Below, in pieces: positions 5,059 through 12,058 of a DNA stretch of 12,359 bases. The translations under genes and the position numbers were made by a program. The notes under the pieces are model-generated. The model saw only the letters and a list, made by a program, of their open reading frames with translations, ran no database searches and was not told the DNA's origin. The stretch covers positions 1 to 12,359 of the forward strand of contig JAPLMO010000482.1 in NCBI GenBank assembly GCA_026386995.1. Reading direction: 5' to 3'. Within the stretch, counting starts at the first letter, position 1; every line of letters begins with the position of its first letter. Source of the DNA: Planctomycetota bacterium. Its GTDB lineage: Bacteria > Planctomycetota > Phycisphaerae > FEN-1346.

Positions 5059-6390
5059 ATGAACCGTCGTGAATTCATCACAACCGCCGCCGTTGCCGGA
5101 GCCGGATTGCTCGTTCTGCCCAGCGGTGTTCGCGGAGGGGAAAAAGCCCCGAGCAACAAACTCAACATCGCCCTGATCGGCGTGTGGGGCCGCGGCCTGG
5201 CGCATTACGGCTCGCTTGCCGAAGAGAACGTCGTGGCGCTGTGCGACGTGAACGAGAAGCGCTTTCCGGAGGCCCTCAAGCAGTTCCCCAGCGCCAAGAC
5301 CCACGTGGACTGGCGGAAGTGCCTCGATCAAAAAGGCATCGACGCCGTCGTCTGCTGCACGGCCGACCACACGCACGCGTTCATCGCCAACTGGGCGCTG
5401 AACCGCGACCTGCACGTGTACATGGAGAAACCGCTCGCCATCTCCGTCGAGGAATCGCGCGTGGTGCGGGCCAACTGGCTGAAGAAGAAGGCCAAACTGG
5501 CCACGCAGGTCGGCATGCAGCGTCACGCCATGCAGAACTTCAACCGCGTGCGCGAACTCGTGCGCGACGGAGCCATCGGCGAGTTGAAGGCGGCCTACGC
5601 GTGGGGCGACCGCCAGATCCGCCGCCCCGGCTACCTGCCCGCCGAGGGCCAGCCGCCGGCGGACTTCCACTACGATCTCTGGCTCGGACCTTCGCCAGAA
5701 CATCCGTACAACCCCGGCTATTTCTCGGGCGGGGCTGGCGCGAATTGCCTGCAGTGGAACATGTACTGGGACTTCGGCGCCGGCCAGATCGGCGACATGG
5801 GCAGCCACACCATGGACCTCCTGTGGAACGCCGTGGACGCCACTCTGCCGACCTCCGCTGAAGCCAAGGGCGAGAAGTTCAACCCCGACGTCACGCCGGT
5901 CACCTGCGAGTCGCACTTCGATCATCCGGCCAACGACTGGCGCGGCCCCATCCGCGTCAGTTGGTACCAGGGCGGCGCGATGCCCGCCTCGCCGAAACCG
6001 TACGTCGACCTGAAGAAGATCGACCACGGGGCGATGTTCAAGGGGTCGAAAGGCCATCTCATCTGCGACTTCGATTCGCGCATCCTGCTGCCGTTCGGCA
6101 GCGAGGCCGACATGACCTACTACAAGCCGCGCGCCAAGGACGCCGTGCTGCCGGCGATTGGCCACTTCCAGAAACAGTGGCTCGACGCCTGCAAGAACCC
6201 CAGCCTCAAGACGGCCTGCGACTTCGAGTACAGCGGCAACATGATCGAGCAACTGCTCCTGGGCCTGGTAGCCTACCGCGTCGGCAAGAAACTCGAGTAC
6301 GACGGCGCCGCCGGCAAGGTCACCAACTGCCCCGAGGCCAACGAACTGCTCTCGCGCAAGTACCGTGCGGGTTGGACTCTGAACGGCTGA
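5059..6390 (+). CDS. Tat-exported Gfo/Idh/MocA family oxidoreductase
   Basis: NAD(P)-dependent sugar- or inositol-type dehydrogenase family; the substrate cannot be named. The 443-residue protein starts with a twin-arginine signal (NRREFITT, residues 2-9) and a short hydrophobic segment, so it should be exported folded with its cofactor. A Rossmann domain follows with GVWGRG (41-46) and CDVNEKRF, then the family motif EKP (123-125). The C-terminal domain carries GDMGSHTMD (245-253), whose His250 sits where the family has its catalytic histidine. GAGGAGA precedes the ATG at a good distance. The gene stands alone, convergent with the MATE gene. Planctomycetes often carry many paralogues of this exported type. 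The natural end, [10 protein letters not shown], fits the family, so the protein looks complete. Confidence 0.93.
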   Translation: MNRREFITTAAVAGAGLLVLPSGVRGGEKAPSNKLNIALIGVWGRGLAHYGSLAEENVVALCDVNEKRFPEALKQFPSAKTHVDWRKCLDQKGIDAVVCCTADHTHAFIANWALNRDLHVYMEKPLAISVEESRVVRANWLKKKAKLATQVGMQRHAMQNFNRVRELVRDGAIGELKAAYAWGDRQIRRPGYLPAEGQPPADFHYDLWLGPSPEHPYNPGYFSGGAGANCLQWNMYWDFGAGQIGDMGSHTMDLLWNAVDATLPTSAEAKGEKFNPDVTPVTCESHFDHPANDWRGPIRVSWYQGGAMPASPKPYVDLKKIDHGAMFKGSKGHLICDFDSRILLPFGSEADMTYYKPRAKDAVLPAIGHFQKQWLDACKNPSLKTACDFEYSGNMIEQLLLGLVAYRVGKKLEYDGAAGKVTNCPEANELLSRKYRAGWTLNG

Positions 6391-6453
6391 GGCGGGCGGC
6401 TGTACCTGCGGTACGACACGAACTTGTACTGCTACGACGTGAAGGCGAAGTAA
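6391..6453 (+). pseudogene. C-terminal scrap of a PQQ-propeller (BamB-like) protein
   Basis: Immediately after the oxidoreductase TGA, and in the same frame, 20 codons read GGRLYLRYDTNLYCYDVKAK and end in TAA. This is very like the last blade of PQQ-binding-like beta-propeller proteins, which commonly end with G-LYLR---LYCYDV. No other part of such a gene is present. The piece has no start codon of its own and abuts the stop codon with no spacer, as expected from a deletion that fused a lost gene's tail to this site. A functional readthrough extension is possible but less likely, because the oxidoreductase already ends normally. Confidence 0.6.
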
Positions 6454-6461
6454 GGGGCGTT

Positions 6462-7910
6462 TTACGCCGGCGGCAGGCTCATCGGCTCCACCGGCACGGC
6501 CGCCGGCGCGGGCTCGATCACCGTCATGGTCCGCCACTTGCCGCGCAGGAACCGGCCCCACATCACCAGCCCCAGGACACTGATATAAATCGAGGCCGCC
6601 GTCCAGGGGCCCTGGATACCCCACTCTGGCATCTTGTAGGCCACGAGGGCCGAGGCGCTCAGCCCCACGCCGTAGCCGAGGACCGTCTGCACGATCCCCG
6701 GCCAGAGCGTGTCGCCTGCGCCGCGAAGCGCCCCGATGAACGTGACGTTCAGCGCATCGAACGCCTGGCAGACGAGGATGAAGATCACCGCGCCCGTGGC
6801 GACCGACTGCACCACGGGATCGAACGGCCGGTTGAAGAACCCCACCAGCGGATCGCGCGCCAGCCAGATGACGATGCCGGCCGTCACCATATACCCCTCA
6901 ATCAGGAGCAGCCCCGCGTGTGCCCGCCGCCACGCCAACCGCGGCTGCCGCGCGCCGCAGTATCGGCCGACGATGGCCGTCACGGCGGTCGAGACGCCGA
7001 TGGCCGGCATGAAGCACAGGTGCCAGTAGCGGTTCAGGATCGCCTGGGCCGCCAGCGCCTCGGTGCCGAAACTGCCCATGATCTTGCCCATAAAGATCGT
7101 CCACATGAGCACGTCGGTGATGAACATGCCCCCGGCGGGCGCTCCGACCCGCACCAGGTCCAGCATCGCCCGCCACTCGGGCCGCCACTGCCGCCGGACT
7201 TCATACTCGCGGGCGTACCTGCCGACCGCGAAGAACCCAAAGATGACCAGCGCCTGCACGGCCGTGCCGATGACGCTGCCGATGGCCGCACCCGTGAGGC
7301 CCAGTCTCGGCAGGCCCAGTTCCCCGAAGATCAGCACGTACGCCGCGCCGAGGTTGACCGCATTGCCGCAGATGCCGGCGACGAGCGGCACCTTCGGCCT
7401 GTGAACGCCCATGAAGAACGCCCCGAGCGCCGTGACCGATAGCGAGAACCCGCCGCCCGCCACGAGAATCTGGAAGTACTGCGTTTCCATCGCCGCGACG
7501 CGCGGCTCGTGGCCGAAGAGGGCGAAGATCCACGGCGCGGCTGCGATGAGCACCGCCATGCCGGCGATCGCCGCGGCCCACGCCAGCCACAGCCCCTGCC
7601 ATCCATACTTGGCCGCCTGCTCCTTCCGCCCTGCCCCGAGGTTCTGCGAGGCGAACGTGCTGACGCACGACAAGAGGCCGATGAAAAAGCACATGGGGGT
7701 AAAGGCCGTGATGCCGCCCACCATCTGGGCCGAGAGCGCCTCGTGACCGACGTGCGAAACCATCAGTCCGTCGACGAACTGCATCAGCGTGAAACTGACG
7801 GTGTTCAGCACGCTTGGCGCCGCCAGGCGCAGCACCTCGCCCACGCCCCACCAGCGCGCGGGGTCCACCGAAGGATCATTGAGCGGGAGCGTGGAGGTTG
7901 TTGTGGTCAT
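6462..7910 (-). CDS. MATE family efflux transporter (NorM/DinF-like)
   Basis: Inner-membrane antiporter of the MOP superfamily, which usually exports cationic drugs or metabolites in exchange for Na+ or H+. It has 482 residues, with about twelve hydrophobic segments in two homologous halves. The first half contains APSVLNTVSFTLMQFVDGLMVSHVG (family start; split here as APSVLNTVSF and DGLMVSHVG) and ASQNLGAGR. The second half contains GTEALAAQAILNR and GALRGAGDTLWPGI, both typical of MATE proteins. The start is ATG 7910; no strong Shine-Dalgarno is visible and the next Met is inside the first helix. The gene runs divergently from ribE and converges on the oxidoreductase with 8 bases between the remnant's stop and its own. 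The substrate is not predictable. Confidence 0.92.
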   Translation of the reverse strand: MTTTTSTLPLNDPSVDPARWWGVGEVLRLAAPSVLNTVSFTLMQFVDGLMVSHVGHEALSAQMVGGITAFTPMCFFIGLLSCVSTFASQNLGAGRKEQAAKYGWQGLWLAWAAAIAGMAVLIAAAPWIFALFGHEPRVAAMETQYFQILVAGGGFSLSVTALGAFFMGVHRPKVPLVAGICGNAVNLGAAYVLIFGELGLPRLGLTGAAIGSVIGTAVQALVIFGFFAVGRYAREYEVRRQWRPEWRAMLDLVRVGAPAGGMFITDVLMWTIFMGKIMGSFGTEALAAQAILNRYWHLCFMPAIGVSTAVTAIVGRYCGARQPRLAWRRAHAGLLLIEGYMVTAGIVIWLARDPLVGFFNRPFDPVVQSVATGAVIFILVCQAFDALNVTFIGALRGAGDTLWPGIVQTVLGYGVGLSASALVAYKMPEWGIQGPWTAASIYISVLGLVMWGRFLRGKWRTMTVIEPAPAAVPVEPMSLPPA

Positions 7911-7938
7911 ATCGGAACCGGATCAATCCTATGCGGCA

Positions 7939-7968
7939 AGTATAGCGGCGCGGCCGCTGAATCCGCAA
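7939..7968 (-). promoter_or_regulatory. Probable promoter of the MATE gene
   Basis: On the minus strand TTGCGG (7968-7963) and TATACT (7944-7939) are 18 bases apart, placing the start near 7932 with a leader of about 20 nt. The -10 box is the same TATACT as in the cimA promoter. Confidence 0.6.
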
Positions 7969-8041
7969 TCCGCATTTCGCGCTCCCAATCACACAGACTG
8001 CCGAGGCCGGGTGGCATGCGTATGGCCTCAATCTGGGGGGC

Positions 8042-8129
8042 GGGTGGCATGCCCAGGCCGCTGTTGCCTGGGCATGCACGTGGCCGCACGGCACATGCCC
8101 ACGCGAACGGCGGCGTGGGCATGCCACCC
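8042..8129. repeat. GGCATGCC palindrome cluster with alternative folds
   Basis: Two adjacent hairpins: GCATGCCCAGGC (8047-8058) with GCCTGGGCATGC (8066-8077), and CATGCCCACGC (8094-8104) with GCGTGGGCATG (8113-8123). The outermost 13 bases on each side, GGGTGGCATGCCC (8042-8054) and GGGCATGCCACCC (8117-8129), are also exact reverse complements. The element can therefore fold either as two hairpins or as one long one. It sits between the divergent MATE and ribE promoters. Its GGCATGCC core is shared with the 4824-4957 element. Confidence 0.75.
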
Positions 8130-8158
8130 GGCGCACGGGCGCAGTATCAAGCCGGCGC

Positions 8159-8187
8159 TTGACGATTCCACGCCTGCGGCTTACGAT
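8159..8187 (+). promoter_or_regulatory. Probable promoter of the ribE-pdxA-rsmA operon
   Basis: TTGACG (8159-8164) and TACGAT (8182-8187) are 17 bases apart. The start would fall near 8194-8195, only about 3 bases before the ribE ATG at 8198, giving an almost leaderless mRNA. This agrees with the absence of a Shine-Dalgarno before ribE. Confidence 0.55.
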
Positions 8188-8197
8188 GGGTCTCATC

Positions 8198-8848
8198 ATG
8201 TTCACCGGACTCGTGGAAACCATCGGCTCGGTCGTCTCGGCGGAGCGATCCGCCGCCGGCCTGCGGCTGCGTGTGGACCTCGGCCGCGCGGCCGAGGGGG
8301 TGCGCTTGGGCGACTCCATTGCGCTTTCGGGCGTATGCCAGACCGTCGCCGGCATCGAGGGCACGGTCGCCGCGTTCGACGCCGTCGCCGAGACGCTTGC
8401 CCGCACGACCGTCGGCCGCTGGCAGGCGGGCACGCGCGTGAACGTCGAGCGGAGTTTGCGGCCGAGCGACCGGCTGGGCGGCCACTTCGTCGCCGGCCAC
8501 GTCGACGCCACCGGCCGCGTCGTCGAGAGCGGCCAACGGCCGGACGGCTGGTGGCTGCGCATCGAAGTGCCCGCGGACCTCTTCGTCGAGATCGCCCCGA
8601 AAGGCTCCATCGCCATCGACGGCGTGAGCCTGACGGTCGTCGAGGCGGCGGCTCCGGTCTTTTCGGTCACGCTCATTCCAACGACGCTGCGCGACACGAC
8701 GCTCGGGACCCTTGCGGCCGGCGACCTCGTGAACATCGAGACGGACCTTCTGGCGAAGTACGTCCGCCGGGCCATTGTGACGCTGACGGGCGGCGAGGCC
8801 GACAAGCGGCTGCTTGAGGCCCTCGCCCGCTCCGGCTTTATAGATTGA
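8198..8848 (+). CDS. ribE: Riboflavin synthase, alpha subunit
   Basis: Dismutates two molecules of 6,7-dimethyl-8-ribityllumazine to riboflavin, the last step of vitamin B2 synthesis; a cytoplasmic trimer. It has 216 residues, the normal length. Two tandem lumazine-binding barrels are visible: the first begins with the hallmark MFTGLVE (1-7) and holds IALSGVCQTV (41-50); the second begins near GGHFVAGHVDATG (94-106) and holds IAIDGVSLTV (138-147). In most homologues the first barrel motif is NGVCLTV. The start ATG 8198 is chosen because MFTGLVE is the invariant N-terminus; the earlier TTG 8159 and ATG 8186 add residues not found in the family. It ends 2 bases before pdxA, so it is the first gene of an operon. 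No other riboflavin genes are in the window. Confidence 0.95.
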   Translation: MFTGLVETIGSVVSAERSAAGLRLRVDLGRAAEGVRLGDSIALSGVCQTVAGIEGTVAAFDAVAETLARTTVGRWQAGTRVNVERSLRPSDRLGGHFVAGHVDATGRVVESGQRPDGWWLRIEVPADLFVEIAPKGSIAIDGVSLTVVEAAAPVFSVTLIPTTLRDTTLGTLAAGDLVNIETDLLAKYVRRAIVTLTGGEADKRLLEALARSGFID

Positions 8849-8850
8849 CC

Positions 8851-9858
8851 ATGGCGGAATCACTTCCACGCATCGGCCTGACGCTGGGCGACCCCGCGGG
8901 CATCGGCCCGGAGGTGGCCGCCAAGGCCCTGTTTGACGAGAGCATCGCCGGCCTGGCTAAGTTCGCCGTCTTCGGATACCCGCCCCTGAAGTGGATGGAA
9001 CTTGGCGGCCGCGTGCCGTCTTTCATCACCCACTCGCACCCGCCCGAGGAATGGGACGGCCACATGGCCGGCGTCGAACTCATCCACAGCGGCGGATCGC
9101 CGGACGTGAAAAGCCGCGTCGCCACGCGCGCGGGCGGCGAGGCGAGCATCCGCTGCATCCTGGCGGCCATCGAGGCGGCCAAGCGCGGCTGGATCGACGC
9201 CATCGTCACCGCCCCCATCTCCAAAGAAGCCATCGGCATGGCGGGCTACCCGTGGCCCGGCCACACAGAACTTCTGGCCGAGAAGTTCGGCGCCCCCGAA
9301 GTGGCCATGATGTTCGCGGGCGGGCCGTTCCGCGTCATCCTCGTAACGATCCACGTTTCGCTGACCGAGGCCATCCACTCAATCTCCGCCGAGCGGATCC
9401 TGTGGGCCTGTCGATTGGGCAGCGCGGCCCTGCGACGCTGGTTCGGCATTCCTGTGCCGCGTCTGGGCGTGTGCGGCCTGAACCCGCACGCGGGCGAGGC
9501 CGGACGCTTCGGCCACGAGGAACGCGAGATCATTCAGCCCGCCATCGAGCAGGCCGTTCAGGAAGGCATTGCGGCGTTCGGCCCATTGCCACCCGACACG
9601 GCGTTCCTCCAGGCCGCGCGCGGCAGGTTCGACCTTATCGTCGCCATGTACCACGACCAGGGGCTTATCCCGCTAAAGACGGTGGCGTTTGATGAGGCGG
9701 TCAACATGACGATGGGCTTGCCCACGATACGCACGAGCGTCGATCACGGGACGGCCTACGACATCGCCGGTCGCGACGCCGCGAACCCCGGCAGCATGAA
9801 GGCCGCCATCCGCATGGCGGTCGAGATGATTCGCCACGACCGAAAGATCGCGAAGTGA
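8851..9858 (+). CDS. pdxA: 4-hydroxythreonine-4-phosphate dehydrogenase
   Basis: NAD-dependent oxidation of 4-phosphohydroxy-L-threonine in the DXP-dependent route to pyridoxal 5'-phosphate (vitamin B6). It has 335 residues, the full family length. Motifs in order are TLGDPAGIGPE (11-21), VTAPISKEA (119-127), PGHTE (136-140), CGLNPHAGE (208-216), MYHDQGLIPLK (266-276) and TSVDHGTAYDIAG (295-307). His168, His213 and His268 match the three metal-binding histidines known from the E. coli enzyme (166, 211, 266). The ATG follows the ribE TGA by two bases with no Shine-Dalgarno, suggesting translational coupling; a TTG at 8845 is an alternative start. The stop overlaps the rsmA start (GTGA). Confidence 0.96.
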   Translation: MAESLPRIGLTLGDPAGIGPEVAAKALFDESIAGLAKFAVFGYPPLKWMELGGRVPSFITHSHPPEEWDGHMAGVELIHSGGSPDVKSRVATRAGGEASIRCILAAIEAAKRGWIDAIVTAPISKEAIGMAGYPWPGHTELLAEKFGAPEVAMMFAGGPFRVILVTIHVSLTEAIHSISAERILWACRLGSAALRRWFGIPVPRLGVCGLNPHAGEAGRFGHEEREIIQPAIEQAVQEGIAAFGPLPPDTAFLQAARGRFDLIVAMYHDQGLIPLKTVAFDEAVNMTMGLPTIRTSVDHGTAYDIAGRDAANPGSMKAAIRMAVEMIRHDRKIAK

Positions 9859-10739
9859 GCCATCCGCCCACGCTGACCGAAATCAAGGCCCTGCTCGCCG
9901 AGGCAGGACGCAGGCCCAAGAAGCGCTACGGCCAGCACTTCCTCATCGACGGCAACTTGATGCGCATGCTGGTGGATGCCTCCGACCTCGGCCCGACCGA
10001 CGTGGCCCTGGAGGTCGGCCCCGGCATCGGGAACCTGACGGAACTCCTGGTGGAGCGGGCCGGGTGGGTCGTCGCGGTGGAGATCGATCCTGCGATTGCC
10101 GAGATCGCCCGCACGCGCCTCGCCGGCGCCCGGAACCTTGACCTCGTGGTCCGCGATATCCTGGCCGACAAGCACACCGTCGCTCCGGAGGTGCTGGGCC
10201 TCGCCGAGAATCGCCGCCTCGCGTGCGGCGGGGCGCTGAAACTCGTCGCCAACCTCCCCTACCAGGCCGCGACGCCGTTGGTGGCGGAACTTGTCATGCG
10301 CGATTCGCCCTTGGAGCGGCTGGTCTTCACGGTCCAAGAAGAGGTGGCCGCGCGCTTTGCGGCGGAGCCCGGCACGGCGAACTACGGCCCGGTGGGCGTG
10401 ATTATCCATGCGGTGGCAAGAGTGGAGGTGCTGAGGCGCCTCGGGCCGAGCGTCTTCTGGCCGCGCCCGCAGGTCTGGTCGGCGATGGTTCGCGTTTGCC
10501 CCGAGGCCGACCGCCGCGCGCGGGTCCGCGACCTGGCGGTCCTGCGCCGGACGGTCCACGGCCTCTTCGTCCATCGCCGCAAGCGTGCCGCGAGGAGCCT
10601 CGCGCTGGCGGACCCGGCGAGAGCATCGCCCGAGACGTGGGCCGCTCGCCTGAGCGCCGCCGGCCTGGACCCCGAAGCGCGCGGCGAAACGTACAGCGTC
10701 GAGGAGATCGTGCAACTGGCGAACTCGCTGACGATGTAG
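9855..10739 (+). CDS. rsmA: 16S rRNA (adenine1518/1519-N6)-dimethyltransferase
   Basis: SAM-dependent enzyme (KsgA/RsmA) that dimethylates two adjacent adenines near the 3' end of 16S rRNA during small-subunit maturation. It has 294 residues. Visible motifs are RYGQHFL (24-30), the SAM-binding EVGPGIGNLT (53-62), EIDP (76-79), the catalytic NLPY (133-136), VQEEVAARF (160-168) and FWPRPQVWSAMVRV (201-214), the last matching the family F-P-P-V-S-V pattern. The start is GTG 9855, whose GTGA overlaps the pdxA stop by 4 bases, a classic coupled junction. pdxA followed by rsmA is also the order in enterobacteria. The gene is convergent with the rhomboid gene. Confidence 0.96.
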   Translation: MSHPPTLTEIKALLAEAGRRPKKRYGQHFLIDGNLMRMLVDASDLGPTDVALEVGPGIGNLTELLVERAGWVVAVEIDPAIAEIARTRLAGARNLDLVVRDILADKHTVAPEVLGLAENRRLACGGALKLVANLPYQAATPLVAELVMRDSPLERLVFTVQEEVAARFAAEPGTANYGPVGVIIHAVARVEVLRRLGPSVFWPRPQVWSAMVRVCPEADRRARVRDLAVLRRTVHGLFVHRRKRAARSLALADPARASPETWAARLSAAGLDPEARGETYSVEEIVQLANSLTM

Positions 10740-10759
10740 GTCGCCGTTTCTTGGTTAGC

Positions 10760-10847
10760 CGCCCACCTTGGTGGGCGCGTGTTCTTGCGCGGCGGGTACG
10801 GAGACCCGCCGCGCAAAATCGCGGGGTCGCGCGAGGCAGGCTCGCGC
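10760..10847. repeat. Three hairpins between convergent rsmA and rhomboid genes; REP-like copy 3
   Basis: Hairpin 1: CGCCCAC (10760-10766) with GTGGGCG (10771-10777). Hairpin 2: TTGCGCGGCGGGT (10785-10797) with ACCCGCCGCGCAA (10804-10816), a perfect 13-bp stem belonging to the REP-like family also seen at 2454-2514 and 3188-3215. Hairpin 3: GCGCGAG (10829-10835) with CTCGCGC (10841-10847), touching the rhomboid stop codon. No T-run of note follows, so bidirectional termination is plausible but unproven. Confidence 0.65.
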
Positions 10848-11716
10848 TACATGCGCCCCTGCCTGCGGCGTGTCATTTCCTGAAGGAACATCTTCTCGCC
10901 CATCGTCAGGCTGCCCAGCCCCTCGTCGTGGATCTTCTGAAGGATGCGGTCCTCTTCGTCTTCTTCCTCATCGGTAGGCGGCGACACGTCTCGCGCAACC
11001 CTGAACTCCGGCCGCCCGGCCCTGATCTTGTCCACGATGCTGCCCCACTTGATCCAGAGGAACCCGAGCACCATGCCGCCGACGTGGGCCGCGTGGGCCA
11101 CGTTGTCGGCCCACTGCCCGCCCCACAGCGCCAGGAAGACGTGGCGCGTCTCGACAAGGGCGTACACGAGGGCCACGAGCCACGCCTCAACGGGTATCAG
11201 GAAGAGAATGAGGAACTGCGCCCGGGGATTCAGGGTCGCAAAGGCCACCAGCACGCCTGCCACGCCCGCCGACGCGCCGACGGCCGGCATCGTCAGGAAA
11301 GTGTGGCCCGCAAACGTTTGAGCGCCATACTCGTAACACATCAAGCCGTTGAAGCCTACCTCAAAAAGCCCGCCAGCCACGCCGGACGCGAAATACAGCG
11401 TGAGGAAGGGCTTGGTCCCCAACTGCCGCTCGAGCATTGCCCCGAGCATCCAGAACATGAACATGTTCCAGAGGATGTGGTCGATGGAGGCGTGCAGGAA
11501 CATGTATGTGATGAGGCGCCAGACCTGCAAAGAGTACAGCGCCTCGGCGGTCACTGCAAACCAGTCGAACAACGCGCGTCCCATGACCATCTGCAACAAG
11601 AAGACGCCGACCGTCAGGATGAGAATGAGTTTGACCCCCGGCGGAAACATTCCGCCGCGGTCGGCGAAGAAGCCCTCACGCTCGGGCGGCCGGTTCCAGG
11701 TTGAATGCCAAGCCAT
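10847..11716 (-). CDS. Rhomboid family intramembrane serine protease
   Basis: Membrane protease that cuts transmembrane segments of substrate proteins. From ATG 11716 it has 289 residues. The hydrophobic core (about 28-230) carries the family landmarks: HASIDHILWN (75-84, whose His80 and Asn84 correspond to the oxyanion His/Asn of GlpG), GASAG with the catalytic Ser149, and AHVGGMVLG with the catalytic His211. The acidic C-terminal tail (DEEEDEED) followed by ILQKIHDEGLGSLT and a Lys/Arg-rich end resembles the short cytoplasmic tail seen on many bacterial rhomboids from environmental lineages. TTG 11764 would add 16 residues without support. The leader from the promoter at 11841-11869 is about 118 nt. 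The substrate is unknown. Confidence 0.92.
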   Translation of the reverse strand: MAWHSTWNRPPEREGFFADRGGMFPPGVKLILILTVGVFLLQMVMGRALFDWFAVTAEALYSLQVWRLITYMFLHASIDHILWNMFMFWMLGAMLERQLGTKPFLTLYFASGVAGGLFEVGFNGLMCYEYGAQTFAGHTFLTMPAVGASAGVAGVLVAFATLNPRAQFLILFLIPVEAWLVALVYALVETRHVFLALWGGQWADNVAHAAHVGGMVLGFLWIKWGSIVDKIRAGRPEFRVARDVSPPTDEEEDEEDRILQKIHDEGLGSLTMGEKMFLQEMTRRRQGRM

Positions 11717-11840
11717 TACTGAGGCCCCGTGTACAAGATCCGTTGTCCGTTGCCGTTGATTCAAGCCGTAGCGTGCTTATCGGCGTTTGGCGGCCCTGAT
11801 GCTGCAACACAACTTTGCGAAGATTGTCTGCGAAACGTCG

Positions 11841-11869
11841 ATTATAGACCACCGCACGTCGGCTTTCAA
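11841..11869 (-). promoter_or_regulatory. Strong sigma-70-type promoter of the rhomboid gene
   Basis: On the minus strand TTGAAA (11869-11864) and a perfect TATAAT (11846-11841) are exactly 17 bases apart. Transcription should start near 11834, about 118 nt before the ATG. Confidence 0.78.
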
Positions 11870-11915
11870 CGCTCGGAGGGTCGGCGGACGCGAAGTGCGC
11901 CACCGCGCAAACGCC

Positions 11916-11958
11916 GGGGCACGGCTCGCCCAGTTGAGTCCTCGGCATGCCGTGCCCC
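11916..11958. repeat. Hairpin with GGCATGCC core
   Basis: GGGGCACGGC (11916-11925) and GCCGTGCCCC (11949-11958) form a perfect 10-bp stem with a 23-base loop. It lies about 100 bases after the transposase stop and just upstream of the rhomboid promoter. It may be a weak terminator for the transposase or another dispersed palindrome. Confidence 0.5.
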
Positions 11959-12058
11959 CCGTACCCGCGTATGGCATAAAACCTGCTGGAGTTGTTTGGA
12001 AGCCGTCGTCAGTGCGTTTCGGATGGCTTCGCCAAGTTAACTGGCCTTTCGCAGGTTT

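Larger units (their letters stand above)
11717..12058. other. Intergenic region between transposase and rhomboid gene
   Basis: About 340 bases without a credible gene. It holds the rhomboid promoter (11841-11869) and leader, and a hairpin with the GGCATGCC core (11916-11958). I could not identify the terminal inverted repeat or target duplication of the insertion element; the sequence after the transposase stop shows no clear match because the other end is outside the window. Confidence 0.55.

Noticed and set aside
5017..6624. 535-codon minus-strand open frame opposite the oxidoreductase
   Set aside because: Shadow frame spanning two genes' coding sequence with no recognisable domain; the plus-strand protein has Tat signal, Rossmann and EKP motifs.
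5961..7442. 493-codon plus-strand open frame across the oxidoreductase and MATE genes
   Set aside because: Crosses two well-supported genes and is Arg/His/Pro-rich low-complexity, typical of a shadow.
8159..8197. Earlier starts for ribE (TTG 8159, ATG 8186)
   Set aside because: Riboflavin synthases begin at M-F-T-G; the earlier codons coincide with the predicted promoter boxes.
10223..11704. 493-codon plus-strand open frame across rsmA and the rhomboid gene
   Set aside because: Overlaps two genes with clear catalytic motifs and has none itself.
11717..11764. TTG 11764 start for the rhomboid gene
   Set aside because: The extra 16 residues are polar and match no rhomboid feature; ATG 11716 gives a usual N-terminus.
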